DNA from: Sphingobium sp.
GTDB lineage: Bacteria > Pseudomonadota > Alphaproteobacteria > Sphingomonadales > Sphingomonadaceae
Direction: 5' to 3'
NCBI GenBank assembly: GCA_035196065.1
Contig: CP136575.1
Location: 1,083,001-1,147,000, forward strand
DNA: 64,000 bases
Positions 54,289 through 64,000 of this stretch are shown piece after piece (within the stretch, counting starts at the first letter, position 1; each line of letters starts with the position of its first letter). The position numbers and the translations under genes were made by a program. A model generated the notes under the pieces. It made no database searches. It was not told the origin of the DNA and worked only from the letters and a program-made list of their open reading frames with translations.

Positions 54289-55554
54289 GTGGGCTGGCTG
54301 CTGCAATTTCAGGGGCTGATCGGCATTGCGCTTGTTCTGCTGCTTGCTTGGGGCCTTTCCGAAGACCGGACCGCGCGGCCGGGTTGGCGCTGGATTGCAG
54401 GTGCCTTGGCGCTGCAGATCGGGCTGGCGTTGCTGATCGTGCGCGTGCCCTTTGTCTGGGACATGATTGGCTTTGCCAATCATGCGGTGCAGGCGATCGA
54501 AAAGGCGACGCTTGTCGGATCGAGCTATATGTTCGGTTATTTGGGCGGCGCGCCCATACCGTTCGATCTGAAAGATGGTGTGCAACCGCCGCTGATTATC
54601 GCCTTCCAGATATTGCCGCTGGTGATCGTCTTTTCGGCAATCTCGGCGCTGCTGTGGCATTGGCGCATCCTTGACTGGATCGTGCGGGGGCTTAGCTGGG
54701 CGATGCAGCGAACCATGGGGGTCAGCGGCGTTGTCGGGTTGGGCGGTGGGGCCAATATCTTCCTTGGTGTGGTCGAAGCACCGATGGTGCTGCGCGCCTA
54801 TTTCGAACGGATGAGCCGCGCCGAACTGTTCATGGTGATGGCGCTAACCATGTCGACCATTTCGGGCGCGATCTTGATCCTCTATGCGACGACCTTGTCG
54901 AAGACCGTACCTGATGCTGTTGGCCATATGATTTCAGCCTCGCTCATCTCGTTGCCAGCAGCCGTTCTGATTGCGCGATTGATGGTACCGGGCGATGACA
55001 AGACCGCGACCAACCCGCAAGACAGCAGTCTGCGTTATGACAGCAGTATCGATGCGATCATCCGCGGCACGATGGATGGTGTGCAGCTGTTCCTCGCGGT
55101 GATCGGGGTGATCATTGTGGTGTTTGCGCTGGTTGCGCTTGTTGATCAGATGCTCTCCATCTTGCCGCTCGTGGGTGGAGAGGAATTGACGCTGCGCCGT
55201 ATCTTCGGTTGGCTGTTCGCGCCGTTGATGTGGGCAATCGGCGTGCCATGGGAAGAGGCTGGAACCGCTGGGGCGCTGATGGGCACCAAGGCGGTTCTCA
55301 ACGAATATGTCGCCTATCTGGATCTTGCGGCATTGCCTGCGGGCACGCTTGGCTCGCGTTCGATGCTGATTGTCACTTATGCGCTGTGCGGCGTCGCCAA
55401 CCTGGCGAGCCTCGGCCTGCTGGTTTCAACTATCGGCACGCTCTGCCCCGAACGGCGCGGCGAAGCGGCTGCGCTTGGCATGAAAAGCTGGATTGCAGGC
55501 AATTTGGGGTCAGCCATGACCGGCGCCGTCATCGGACTGGTGACGGCGGTTTAG
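54289..55554 (+). CDS. Concentrative nucleoside transporter (NupC/CNT family)
   Basis: A 421-residue inner membrane nucleoside importer with about 9-10 transmembrane helices. Conserved CNT segments are SYMFGYLGG, QILPLVIVFSAISALLWHW, GLGGGANIFLGVVEAPMVLR, STISGAILILYA, LFAPLMWAIGVPWEEA and GTKAVLNEYVAYLDL. It starts with GTG four bases after the Nudix stop, probably co-transcribed, so nucleoside uptake and nucleotide clean-up may be linked (inference). Confidence 0.93.
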   Translation: MGWLLQFQGLIGIALVLLLAWGLSEDRTARPGWRWIAGALALQIGLALLIVRVPFVWDMIGFANHAVQAIEKATLVGSSYMFGYLGGAPIPFDLKDGVQPPLIIAFQILPLVIVFSAISALLWHWRILDWIVRGLSWAMQRTMGVSGVVGLGGGANIFLGVVEAPMVLRAYFERMSRAELFMVMALTMSTISGAILILYATTLSKTVPDAVGHMISASLISLPAAVLIARLMVPGDDKTATNPQDSSLRYDSSIDAIIRGTMDGVQLFLAVIGVIIVVFALVALVDQMLSILPLVGGEELTLRRIFGWLFAPLMWAIGVPWEEAGTAGALMGTKAVLNEYVAYLDLAALPAGTLGSRSMLIVTYALCGVANLASLGLLVSTIGTLCPERRGEAAALGMKSWIAGNLGSAMTGAVIGLVTAV

Positions 55555-55573
55555 GTCTGCTGAAAAACTGCGA

Positions 55574-57009
<1,436 letters not shown>

Positions 57010-57023
57010 CCGCGCCAACAGGC

Positions 57024-57063
57024 TTGACTTTATCACCCCTGCTGTATTGTATCGGCAATACAG
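57024..57063 (+). promoter_or_regulatory. Promoter and palindromic operator of the Ste24 protease gene
   Basis: A TTGACT (57024-57029), 17-base spacer and TTGTAT (57047-57052) form a promoter candidate. A perfect palindrome CTGTATTG-N6-CAATACAG (57042-57063) covers the -10. This is the arrangement of a repressor operator. The regulator is unknown. Confidence 0.5.
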
Positions 57064-57081
57064 TTTAAATGGGGGAAGCAA

Positions 57082-58251
57082 ATGGCATTCAATCCGGCAG
57101 CGGAAACCGCGCGCTATATCGATAGTCTTGGGCCTGAGGCGCTGCAAAAGGCGGCAGACTATACCAGCGCAAGTCATTGGATGCTGCTCTGGGGCTTCTT
57201 TGTCTCGGCAGTTGTTACCTGGATTATTGTCCGCACCGGTATCCTCGACAGAGTAGCGGTCAGGCTTGAAAAGCGCGGCTGGTCGCTGCGCATTTGGCTG
57301 GTCGGCCTTACCTATTTCCTTACCTCTGCGATTATCGGTCTGCCTTGGGGCATCTATCAAGAATGGGGTTTTGAGAAATCCTATGGTCGCACTAGCCAGC
57401 CGCTTTCCGACTTTCTGATGCAGGATGCGATCGGAACCGTGATTTCCAGCCTGCTTGGCGCGCTGTTCTTTCTCGGCATTTATGCGCTGATCCGCAAGGC
57501 CGGAAAACGCTGGTGGCTATGGTCAGGCGGGCTGGCGGCTTTTGCAGGGGCAGCAACGATGATCCTATCACCGGTACTGATAGAACCCTTGTTTAACGAA
57601 TATAAACCGCTGCAGGATGGCCCGGTAAAAGCCGCGCTGGTCGACATGGCGGCAGAGGCGGGCATCCCTGCCGACCGGATTTTTGTCTATGACGGCTCGC
57701 GCCAGTCGAACAATTTCACTGCCAATGTCTCTGGCCTTTTTGGATCAAAACGCATCGCGATTTCCGACGTTGCGCTGAAAGGCGCCTCGCTGGACGAGGT
57801 GAAGGCCGTGACCGGTCATGAAATCGGGCATTATGTCAGCGGCCATATCTGGCGGATGGTCGGTGTGCTTGTGCTGCTCTCCATTGCCTTCTTCTTCCTT
57901 GCCGACCGGTTGTTCCCGCGTTTTGCGAGGGCGTTTGGCAGCAATGCTGGCATTGGTGACCCACAGGGCTTGCCGGTGCTCATTTTCATAGTCGGCTTGC
58001 TGTCGCTGCTCGCCCAGCCGGTGATGAACGCCGTCGTCCGCCAAGGCGAGCGCGAGGCAGACAATTACTCGCTGCGCCATGTTAACCTGCCCGATGCGCT
58101 GGCCAGCGCCTTGGTCAAAACCGCCGAATATCGCTACCCACGGCCCAGTGCGCTGCAGGAAGCAATCTTTTACACCCATCCCAGCGTTGAATGGCGCGTG
58201 CGCAATGCAATGGAATGGAAGGCGAAGGCGATGGAGAAGTCCGGCAATTAA
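57082..58251 (+). CDS. M48 family metalloprotease (CAAX prenyl protease/Ste24-like)
   Basis: A 389-residue membrane zinc protease with about six to seven transmembrane helices. The zinc motif is VTGHEIGHYVSGH (HExxH, near 250-260), with the later EREADNYSLRHVN Glu/Asp. N-terminal YFLTSAIIGLPWGIYQEWGFEKSYG and SPVLIEPLFNEYKPLQDG are typical Ste24. Probable membrane-protein quality control. A palindrome overlaps its promoter. Confidence 0.92.
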   Translation: MAFNPAAETARYIDSLGPEALQKAADYTSASHWMLLWGFFVSAVVTWIIVRTGILDRVAVRLEKRGWSLRIWLVGLTYFLTSAIIGLPWGIYQEWGFEKSYGRTSQPLSDFLMQDAIGTVISSLLGALFFLGIYALIRKAGKRWWLWSGGLAAFAGAATMILSPVLIEPLFNEYKPLQDGPVKAALVDMAAEAGIPADRIFVYDGSRQSNNFTANVSGLFGSKRIAISDVALKGASLDEVKAVTGHEIGHYVSGHIWRMVGVLVLLSIAFFFLADRLFPRFARAFGSNAGIGDPQGLPVLIFIVGLLSLLAQPVMNAVVRQGEREADNYSLRHVNLPDALASALVKTAEYRYPRPSALQEAIFYTHPSVEWRVRNAMEWKAKAMEKSGN

Positions 58252-58254
58252 CGG

Positions 58255-59397
58255 CTAGTCGGCCAGAACAAGTACATTCGCCCGTCGTTCCATCGACCGG
58301 TTTAGCTTGAGTGCGAGCACGTCGGATCCTCCTGTCCGGTTCAACAGGGCGTCGGCGGAAGCGCGGTCTGCTGGCGTCATGGCGCGATAATGTTCTTGCG
58401 CGGCTGCCAGCATCCAAAGCATATGTGGCTGGCTGCCGCGACGGTAGGTTATACCGCGCCATGAAAACTCGACCGAACCTATATTGGGGTGGACCTGGCG
58501 CTTGCCGCTACCCGACACAATCTCGCCCTTCGGCTTGTCGGCTGACCAATCATTGAAACAATGTGCGTCGACAATCAGGCCGGGCAGCCAATCGGCAAAG
58601 ACGATCTTCATGACCGCTTCCAGCGTTTCCGGAACCGTATCAGATTCGGTATATCTATCGTTATAACTCGGGTACTCACCATCGGTGATCGGAGCGCTAT
58701 TCATGCGCTCGGTCCAACGGAACAGGTTCGGCGCTTTGGCTTTCATAATCCCTGCCGGAACCGGATCCCGCCCCAGATGCGCGAACAATGGTGCCATCAT
58801 CCCGAAATCTGCACAGCTTGGACGTCCGCCCAGAAGATAGGGGTGCCATTGAAAATGTTCGTCCAAGGCCTCGATCATATCCAGATAGGCCGCTTCGATT
58901 GCAGGAGCGGTTTCCGGAAAAACTCCGAGATTTGGTAAGAAGCCGTTGAAAAAGGACATGGTCCGGGCTGCTGCCTCGCGGCGTTCGGCACGTCCGACAT
59001 CGGCTTTCATTGTCCGGCCAAATTCGGCACGCAGAAACTCTTCTTGTTCCGCGCGGTAGGACCAGCGGTAGTGCATGGCGGTGGGTAACAAATGTTCTGA
59101 GCCAAAGGCATCGAACAGCAACGAAACCAGCTTTTGGACGGGCGTTACAGGGTCGACCTGCGGTTCGGGTAGATATTCTTCGAGCCGAGCGATCATTGCA
59201 CCGCTATCCTGGATCAGCTCGCCCTGCGGGGTTTCAAGAACCGGTATCACCGCCAATCCGACCTTTGGACCGACATGCGCCGCAAAGTCAGGGTCAGAGG
59301 GGCAGCGCTCGCGATAGGGCACGCCCTTCTTGATCAAATAAGAACGGATCTTTCCGGTATAAAGCGAATGGGGTGATCCCCACAGAATATAGGTCAT
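58255..59397 (-). CDS. Glutathione S-transferase family protein with C-terminal extension
   Basis: A 380-residue protein. The thioredoxin-like N domain (YILWGSPHSLYTGKIRSYLI) is followed by LETPQGELIQDSGAMIARLE. The helical C domain (FQWHPYLLGGRPSCADFGMM) comes next. A further ~130 residues (DWSADKPKGEIVSGSGKRQV, WRGITYRRGSQPHML) are not part of canonical GSTs. Enzyme substrate unknown. Confidence 0.82.
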   Translation of the reverse strand: MTYILWGSPHSLYTGKIRSYLIKKGVPYRERCPSDPDFAAHVGPKVGLAVIPVLETPQGELIQDSGAMIARLEEYLPEPQVDPVTPVQKLVSLLFDAFGSEHLLPTAMHYRWSYRAEQEEFLRAEFGRTMKADVGRAERREAAARTMSFFNGFLPNLGVFPETAPAIEAAYLDMIEALDEHFQWHPYLLGGRPSCADFGMMAPLFAHLGRDPVPAGIMKAKAPNLFRWTERMNSAPITDGEYPSYNDRYTESDTVPETLEAVMKIVFADWLPGLIVDAHCFNDWSADKPKGEIVSGSGKRQVHPNIGSVEFSWRGITYRRGSQPHMLWMLAAAQEHYRAMTPADRASADALLNRTGGSDVLALKLNRSMERRANVLVLAD

Positions 59398-59418
59398 TCA
59401 TTTCCTCTCCTTGGATTT

Positions 59419-61503
59419 TCAGGCCATTGCCTTCTTTTCCAGCCGGTATTTGTGCAGCAGTGGTTCGGTATAGCCGCTGGGCTGGACGACGCCTTCATAG
59501 ACTAACGCCCGCGCGGCCTTCAGGGCGATGCTATCGCCTTCCAACTTCTCGTAGAGCAGGTCGCCAGCATTTTGCGCATCTACCTTGGCGGCCATCTTGG
59601 CGAAGGCGGCATCAACCTGATCGGGCGTGCACACGCCATGGAGCAGCCAGTTGGTGATATGCTGCGATGAAATGCGCAGCGTCGCCCGGTCTTCCATCAG
59701 GCCGATGTCGTGGATGTCGGGAACCTTCGAACATCCGACGCCCTGATCGATCCAGCGCACGACATAGCCCAATATGCCCTGCGCATTGTTTTCCAGTTCT
59801 TCGCGCACTTCCTCGTCAGTCCAGTTATGGCCGCGCGGTGCGGCAGGAATGGTCAGCAGGGCATCGAGCGACGGGGTTTCCCTGTCTGCCAGTTCCCGTT
59901 GCACTTCGAACACATCAACCTTGTGATAGTGCATTGCGTGCAGGGTCGCGGCGGTAGGTGAGGGGACCCATGCGGTGTTGGCACCCGATTTGGGATGGCC
60001 GATTTTCTGCTCCATCATTGCGCGCATCAGATCAGGCATTGCCCACATGCCCTTGCCGATCTGCGCCTTACCTGAAAGCCCGCATTCAAGGCCGATGGCT
60101 ACATTGCGTGCTTCATAGGAGTGGATCCAGGCGCTTGCTTTCATGTCGGCCTTGCGGATCATCGGGCCGGCCTGCATCGCACTGTGCATTTCATCACCGG
60201 TGCGATCAAGGAAGCCGGTGTTAATGAAGACGATCCGGTCGCGCACGGCATATATGCAAGCAGCCAGATTGGCGCTGGTGCGCCGTTCTTCATCCATCAC
60301 GCCAACCTTGATCGTGTGGCGATCAAGACCGAGCAGGTCTTCGACAGCATCGAAAAGATCGTTCGTGAAGGCGCATTCATCGGGGCCGTGTTGTTTCGGT
60401 TTAACGATATAGATGCTGCCCGCGCGGCTGTTGCGATATTTGCCGAGCCCGAGCAGGTCATGCATCGCGCAGAGCGAGGTGAAAACCGCGTCGAGTATCC
60501 CCTCGGGCGCTTCGCTGCCGTCGGGCAGGAGCACCGCCGGATTGGTCATCAAATGTCCGACATTGCGCACAAACATCACCGAACGGCCGTGGAGCAGTTC
60601 CTCGTCCCACTCGCGATCATCCTCCAGCGCGCGGGTCATGGTGGAACCACCCTTGTCGAAGCTGGCGGTCAAATCGCCCCGCATCAGACCGAGCCAGTTG
60701 CTATAGCCCTTCACCTTGTCTTCAGCATCGACGGCAGCGACCGAATCCTCCAAATCGATAATGGTGGTAAGTGCAGCTTCGAGGATGACGTCTGCAATCC
60801 CGGCCTTGTCGGTTTTGCCAACCGGATGGTTGCGGTCGATGCGAATCTCGATGCCAAGACCATTGTTACGCAGCAAAATATCGCTGCCGCGGCGCAAGAT
60901 GGGGATGGCAGGGTTGGCCAGTTGCAAATCGCCGCCGTCCCAGTCGGCCCACTTGCCGCAAGCAAGTGGCACGGCATCATCAAGGAACGCCTTGGCATAG
61001 GCGATCACGGCGTCACCGCGTGCCGTGTCGTACCCGCCGGGTCGCGCAGGCGGCGCGTCCAGCACATCGGTGCCGTAAAGGGCGTCATAAAGGCTACCCC
61101 AGCGGGCATTGGCGGCGTTAAGGACGAAGCGGTCGTTGAGCGCCGGAACGACGAGTTGAGGCCCGGCCATGGTCGCGATTTCGGCATCGACATTCTGCGT
61201 ACCAATCTTGAAGCCCACAGGTGCGGGAGCAAGATACCCGATCTCGGTCAGGAATTTCTGATAGGCCGTCATGTCGGTAATCGGACCGGGATTTGCCTTG
61301 TGCCAGTTATCAAGCTGCGTCTGGATTTCGTCGCGCCGGGCCAGCAGCGCCCGGTTGACAGGCGCGCAACGCTCGAGGATGTCGGCAACACCCTGCCAGA
61401 AACGGCTTGCTTCGACGCCGGTGCCGGGCAGCGCCGTTTCCTCTGCAAAGCGGACGAGCGCTTCTGCAACCTGAAGGCCGGCGCGGTTGGTATATGCTGT
61501 CAT
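59419..61503 (-). CDS. glcB: Malate synthase G
   Basis: A 694-residue single-chain malate synthase condensing glyoxylate with acetyl-CoA to malate. Family G segments are [89 protein letters not shown] and [20 protein letters not shown]. Length fits. It gives the cell a glyoxylate route related to the two-carbon/three-carbon acid genes at the left edge, although the loci are far apart. Confidence 0.97.
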   Translation of the reverse strand: MTAYTNRAGLQVAEALVRFAEETALPGTGVEASRFWQGVADILERCAPVNRALLARRDEIQTQLDNWHKANPGPITDMTAYQKFLTEIGYLAPAPVGFKIGTQNVDAEIATMAGPQLVVPALNDRFVLNAANARWGSLYDALYGTDVLDAPPARPGGYDTARGDAVIAYAKAFLDDAVPLACGKWADWDGGDLQLANPAIPILRRGSDILLRNNGLGIEIRIDRNHPVGKTDKAGIADVILEAALTTIIDLEDSVAAVDAEDKVKGYSNWLGLMRGDLTASFDKGGSTMTRALEDDREWDEELLHGRSVMFVRNVGHLMTNPAVLLPDGSEAPEGILDAVFTSLCAMHDLLGLGKYRNSRAGSIYIVKPKQHGPDECAFTNDLFDAVEDLLGLDRHTIKVGVMDEERRTSANLAACIYAVRDRIVFINTGFLDRTGDEMHSAMQAGPMIRKADMKASAWIHSYEARNVAIGLECGLSGKAQIGKGMWAMPDLMRAMMEQKIGHPKSGANTAWVPSPTAATLHAMHYHKVDVFEVQRELADRETPSLDALLTIPAAPRGHNWTDEEVREELENNAQGILGYVVRWIDQGVGCSKVPDIHDIGLMEDRATLRISSQHITNWLLHGVCTPDQVDAAFAKMAAKVDAQNAGDLLYEKLEGDSIALKAARALVYEGVVQPSGYTEPLLHKYRLEKKAMA

Positions 61504-61613
61504 TTATTTGGCTCCAATGTGAACAATGGCGCCTGGGGAGAGTTATTTTATGCCAATCCCCTAGCGTTAGTTTGGGCGGTGCAAAAGCGGAAAATCTTTG
61601 TTAGGCGAAGGTC

Positions 61614-62411
61614 ATGAAACTCGACAAGCATTTCGTGGAAAAGCCCTGGGGACGCATCGATGTTCCCGCAACCTTTGGTGATTTGGGCGGACGCCAGATT
61701 GGCGAGATCTGGTATGAGGCTCCCGATGGCGCGCCGCTGCCGATCCTTGTCAAATGGTTGTTTACATCGGAAAAGCTCTCGATTCAGGTGCATCCTTCCG
61801 ATGCGCAGGCACAGCAGCGCGGCCTGCCTTCGGGCAAGGAGGAATGCTGGTATATCGTTGATGCAAAGCCCGGTGCAGTACTCGGCATGGGCACATTGCA
61901 GCCTATGTCGGCTGACGAATTGCGTGCCGCGTCGCTTGCGGGCGAGATTGAGCAGTTGATGGACTGGAAACCGGTGCGGCCGGGGGATTTCTTTTACATC
62001 CCGGCAGGAACCGTCCATGCGATCGGCGCGGGCATCACTTTGGTCGAGGTGCAGCAATATGCCGACATCACTTATCGGCTGTATGATTATGGCCGTCCGC
62101 GCGAACTTCATCTGGATGATGGGGTCGCGGTGTCGAAGGCGACGCCTTATGCCGATGCCCGGTCTGGACGGGCAGAAGGGAATATGCGGCTGGTCGATGG
62201 ACCGTTTTTCGAACTTGACCATGTCAACAGCACATCTGCACTTGCCCGGATCAACGGCGATGGTCCTTTTTGGGTTATCCCGATCAAGGGTGAAACGCAA
62301 ATTGGTGGTGTGGCGGCAGGGCCAGGGGAATGCCTTTTGCTCGATAGCCTTGCACCGGTTGTCCCCGGCCCGAATGCAACATTGCTGGTCGCACGTGCGG
62401 CTGAGGCTTGA
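61614..62411 (+). CDS. manA: Class I mannose-6-phosphate isomerase
   Basis: A 265-residue cupin isomerase interconverting mannose-6-P and fructose-6-P. Metal-binding segments are SIQVHPSDAQAQQ (His), GKEECWYIVDAKPGA (Glu) and YIPAGTVHAIGAGITLVEVQQ (His). Shorter than E. coli ManA but normal for this bacterial group. Probably supplies mannose for surface polysaccharide. Confidence 0.93.
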   Translation: MKLDKHFVEKPWGRIDVPATFGDLGGRQIGEIWYEAPDGAPLPILVKWLFTSEKLSIQVHPSDAQAQQRGLPSGKEECWYIVDAKPGAVLGMGTLQPMSADELRAASLAGEIEQLMDWKPVRPGDFFYIPAGTVHAIGAGITLVEVQQYADITYRLYDYGRPRELHLDDGVAVSKATPYADARSGRAEGNMRLVDGPFFELDHVNSTSALARINGDGPFWVIPIKGETQIGGVAAGPGECLLLDSLAPVVPGPNATLLVARAAEA

Positions 62412-62526
62412 TCCTTGGGAATTATATGCATTTTGAATACTTGATCGGTCAGCAGGCGTGACCTAAGTGCCTTGAATATACAAAGGTCGGCAAATGACCT
62501 GCCACTCATCGGGTAAACGAGTTTAG

Positions 62527-62667
62527 ATGGAAAATCGCGAAATTGTTGGGTTCGCTATTTTGGGCGCAATGGCACTCATTGGCATCGTCATTTATGCACG
62601 TTGGGCAAGCAAGAAGCGCGCCTTCCAACGGCGGCAAGCCGGACGCGGCAAGAGTGACGTCAACTGA
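62527..62667 (+). CDS. Small single-pass membrane protein (46 aa)
   Basis: An ORF of 46 codons starting ATGGAAAATCGC and ending TGA. One hydrophobic segment (EIVGFAILGAMALIGIVIYA, about 5-24) is followed by a strongly basic tail (RWASKKRAFQRRQAGRGK). It lies alone between manA and the DUF1801 gene. The hydrophobic helix plus positive-inside tail supports a real small membrane protein. Function unknown; the ribosome binding site is weak. Confidence 0.55.
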   Translation: MENREIVGFAILGAMALIGIVIYARWASKKRAFQRRQAGRGKSDVN

Positions 62668-62674
62668 TCGTTAA

Positions 62675-63103
62675 TCAGCTCTCCGGATATTCCGCCGCCA
62701 TATAGGCAAGCGAAGACCGGCACATGTCTTCGAGCACCACCAGATCGATATCCGAGAGCCGTTTCACATAGAGGCACGACTTACCGGTCTTGTGCTTGCC
62801 GAGTTTGGCCATCAGTTCAGCATGGCCTTTAAAGCCGTCAATCAGATACAGCACCGTCTGTCCCTTGCGCGGCGAAAATCCGATCCGGCACATTTCGCCT
62901 TCCCGGCCGCTGTTGTAGCGGTAACGGTAGCGGCCGAAACCGATGATCGACGGCCCCCACATTGTCGCAGGTTCACCGCTTAACCGCGTCATCAGTGCGA
63001 TCAGGCTGCGCGCATCCGCGCGTTGATTTTCGTCCGCTATGCCTGTGACAAAATCTTCGACGCGCGCCACAGTCGCTTGCGTCTTGTTTTCCGCCTTTGT
63101 CAT
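62675..63103 (-). CDS. DUF1801 domain-containing protein
   Basis: A 142-residue protein with the DUF1801 pattern: MTRLSGEPATMWGPSIIGFG, the central IGFSPRKGQTVLYLIDGF and LGKHKTGKSCLYVKRLSDID. AGGAGG lies about 6 bases before the ATG at 63103. A longer reading on this strand has no conserved extension. Function unknown. Confidence 0.85.
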   Translation of the reverse strand: MTKAENKTQATVARVEDFVTGIADENQRADARSLIALMTRLSGEPATMWGPSIIGFGRYRYRYNSGREGEMCRIGFSPRKGQTVLYLIDGFKGHAELMAKLGKHKTGKSCLYVKRLSDIDLVVLEDMCRSSLAYMAAEYPES

Positions 63104-63141
63104 GGCTTGCCTCCTTTCAGCCGCTCGACTAGAGGCTAGCG

Positions 63142-63275
63142 CGTCAACTGGGGAGTAGCCAGCCGTTTTTGGGAACGGGTTGTGTGTCAACATATTTGGC
63201 CGAGAGGTCATGGCGCATAAGGGGCGGCGACTGTCGAAAGGCTTGTCGCTCAAGGCGAGACCAATGGCATTGGCG
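63142..63275 (+). promoter_or_regulatory. yybP-ykoY (Mn2+) riboswitch upstream of a TMEM165/GDT1 gene
   Basis: The leader begins with CGTCAA (63142-63147), which pairs with TTGGCG (63270-63275) as P1. It then contains the family loop CTGGGGAGTAGCC (63149-63161) and, on the 3' side, GGCGAGACC (63254-63262). These are the two conserved metal-binding loops of the yybP-ykoY class. The class responds to Mn2+ and often controls Mn efflux genes of the family found here. Confidence 0.85.
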
Positions 63276-63344
63276 ACCTGTTCCGGCCGGACAGGGGTGG
63301 CCGGTGACATTGTGTCTGTTTCCTGTCCGGCCCGGAGAATCCGA

Positions 63345-63908
63345 ATGGAAGCCTTTCTTGCCTCGACCGCGGTCGTCACCTTTGCCGAAATCGGTGACAA
63401 GACGATGCTGCTCGCCATCGTACTGGCGACACGCTTTCGCGCGCCGCTGCCCATTATCGCGGGGATATTTGCAGCAACACTGCTCAACCACGCGTTGGCG
63501 GCCTTTGCCGGGCAGCAGGTGGCGGGCCTGCTTGACGCGCCCTGGTTCCGCTGGGCGGTGGCATTGGGTTTTGTCGCAATGGCGTTGTGGACGCTGGTTC
63601 CTGACACAATTGATGAGGATGAAGGCGATGTCGCGCATAGGGGTAGCGTGTTTCTGACCACCGCGATTGCCTTTTTCATTGTCGAAATGGGTGACAAGAC
63701 ACAGGTCGCGACCATCGCACTGGGCGCGCAATATCAATCGGTTTTGTGGGTTGCCGCCGGGACGACACTTGGCATGATGATCGCCAATGTGCCCGCCGTC
63801 TATCTGGGCGAGGAACTGGTGAAGCGTGTGCCGCTCCACATCATGCGCTGGACGGCAGCTTTGCTTTTCCTTGTGCTCGGGCTTTGGCAGATCGCTGCCT
63901 TGATCTGA
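63345..63908 (+). CDS. TMEM165/GDT1 family (UPF0016) probable Mn2+ transporter
   Basis: A 187-residue inner membrane protein with about six to seven helices and two copies of the family motif: TFAEIGDKTMLLAIVLATRF and FFIVEMGDKTQVATIALGAQ (E-x-G-D-K). Bacterial members such as MneA export Mn2+. The start at 63345 is chosen because GGAG lies 8 bases upstream and the protein then starts directly at the first helix. A yybP-ykoY riboswitch precedes it, which supports a Mn2+ role. Confidence 0.88.
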   Translation: MEAFLASTAVVTFAEIGDKTMLLAIVLATRFRAPLPIIAGIFAATLLNHALAAFAGQQVAGLLDAPWFRWAVALGFVAMALWTLVPDTIDEDEGDVAHRGSVFLTTAIAFFIVEMGDKTQVATIALGAQYQSVLWVAAGTTLGMMIANVPAVYLGEELVKRVPLHIMRWTAALLFLVLGLWQIAALI

Positions 63909-64000
63909 TGCGCGCAGGACGCGTTGCCCTCTGCTCTGCTGTTTGCCTACCAGCGCCAGTTTCCTGACCGCCCGAACCAAGCGCGGCCCTAAAGCCGGTA

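Noticed and set aside
60121-61617. A 498-codon plus-strand ORF opposite glcB
   Set aside because: It is an antisense shadow of a clear malate synthase; the sequence has no protein-like domains. GC-rich DNA often leaves such frames open.
63180-63344. N-terminal extension of the GDT1 protein starting at 63180
   Set aside because: It would translate the riboswitch; a good ribosome binding site supports 63345.
63144-63980. A 278-codon minus-strand ORF over the riboswitch and transporter
   Set aside because: Antisense to a gene with clear ExGDK motifs and to the riboswitch.

Overview
The window looks like the chromosome of an alphaproteobacterium, most likely a member of the Sphingomonadales (Sphingorhabdus/Sphingopyxis/Novosphingobium type). 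The reasons are the GC-rich coding sequence, short intergenic hairpin repeats of a kind common in sphingomonads, and alphaproteobacterial families such as the DUF1134/EipA periplasmic protein, the TIGR02300 (FYDLN) acidic protein and a CYP153-like P450. An SOS box of the alphaproteobacterial type (GTTC-N7-GTTC) lies in front of uvrA. This assignment is inference from gene families, not from a marker-gene comparison.

Layout. (1) 1-5311: a catabolic cluster with a MOFRL glycerate kinase (cut by the left edge), a D-2-hydroxyacid dehydrogenase, a histidinol-dehydrogenase paralogue and an acetoacetate-decarboxylase-fold protein on the minus strand, and a divergent SDR dehydrogenase. (2) 5296-12650: accessory DNA. 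A GNAT gene is cut by an IS21-family element (5618-8122). It is followed by an XRE/S24 regulator with its own promoter and an SOS box, a zinc-ribbon-like hypothetical, a tightly overlapped operon (72-aa protein, DUF2924 protein, serine recombinase, HTH-like protein) and a MerB-like gene. A tRNA-Ser follows. (3) 13.2-22.1 kb: core genes eipA-like, ribE, ribD, ppa, hisS, prfA, a metallo-beta-lactamase-fold hydrolase and nadA. (4) 22.2-25.5 kb: a minus-strand three-gene envelope cassette (sulfatase/phosphotransferase-like membrane enzyme, 74-aa YLDPATGS membrane protein, NoeA-like methyltransferase) lying between nadA and nadC. (5) 25.8-42.8 kb: nadC, RNase T2, two peptide-binding lipoproteins, tRNA-Leu, ihfB, rpsA, cmk, aroA, tRNA-Ala, a YgjP-like protease, a YcgN protein, SCO, an ankyrin protein, msrB, a CYP153-like P450 and a NatAB-like ABC exporter. 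(6) 42.8-64 kb: queG, an EI24 protein, a PfkB kinase, uvrA, a YkuD-type transpeptidase, an ECF sigma/anti-sigma pair, a Nudix hydrolase, a CNT transporter, a ferredoxin, trxB, a Ste24 protease, a GST, glcB, manA, a DUF1801 protein and a TMEM165/GDT1-family transporter behind a yybP-ykoY (Mn2+) riboswitch.

Most of the window is ordinary chromosome. The items most worth a second look are the Mn riboswitch, the SOS box on the mobile-element regulator, the three-gene envelope cassette, the ribD gene whose only well-placed start is ATA (overlapping the previous stop as ATAA), the MerB-like protein with Cys where MerB has its active-site Asp, and two clean palindromic operators in front of nadC and the Ste24 protease.
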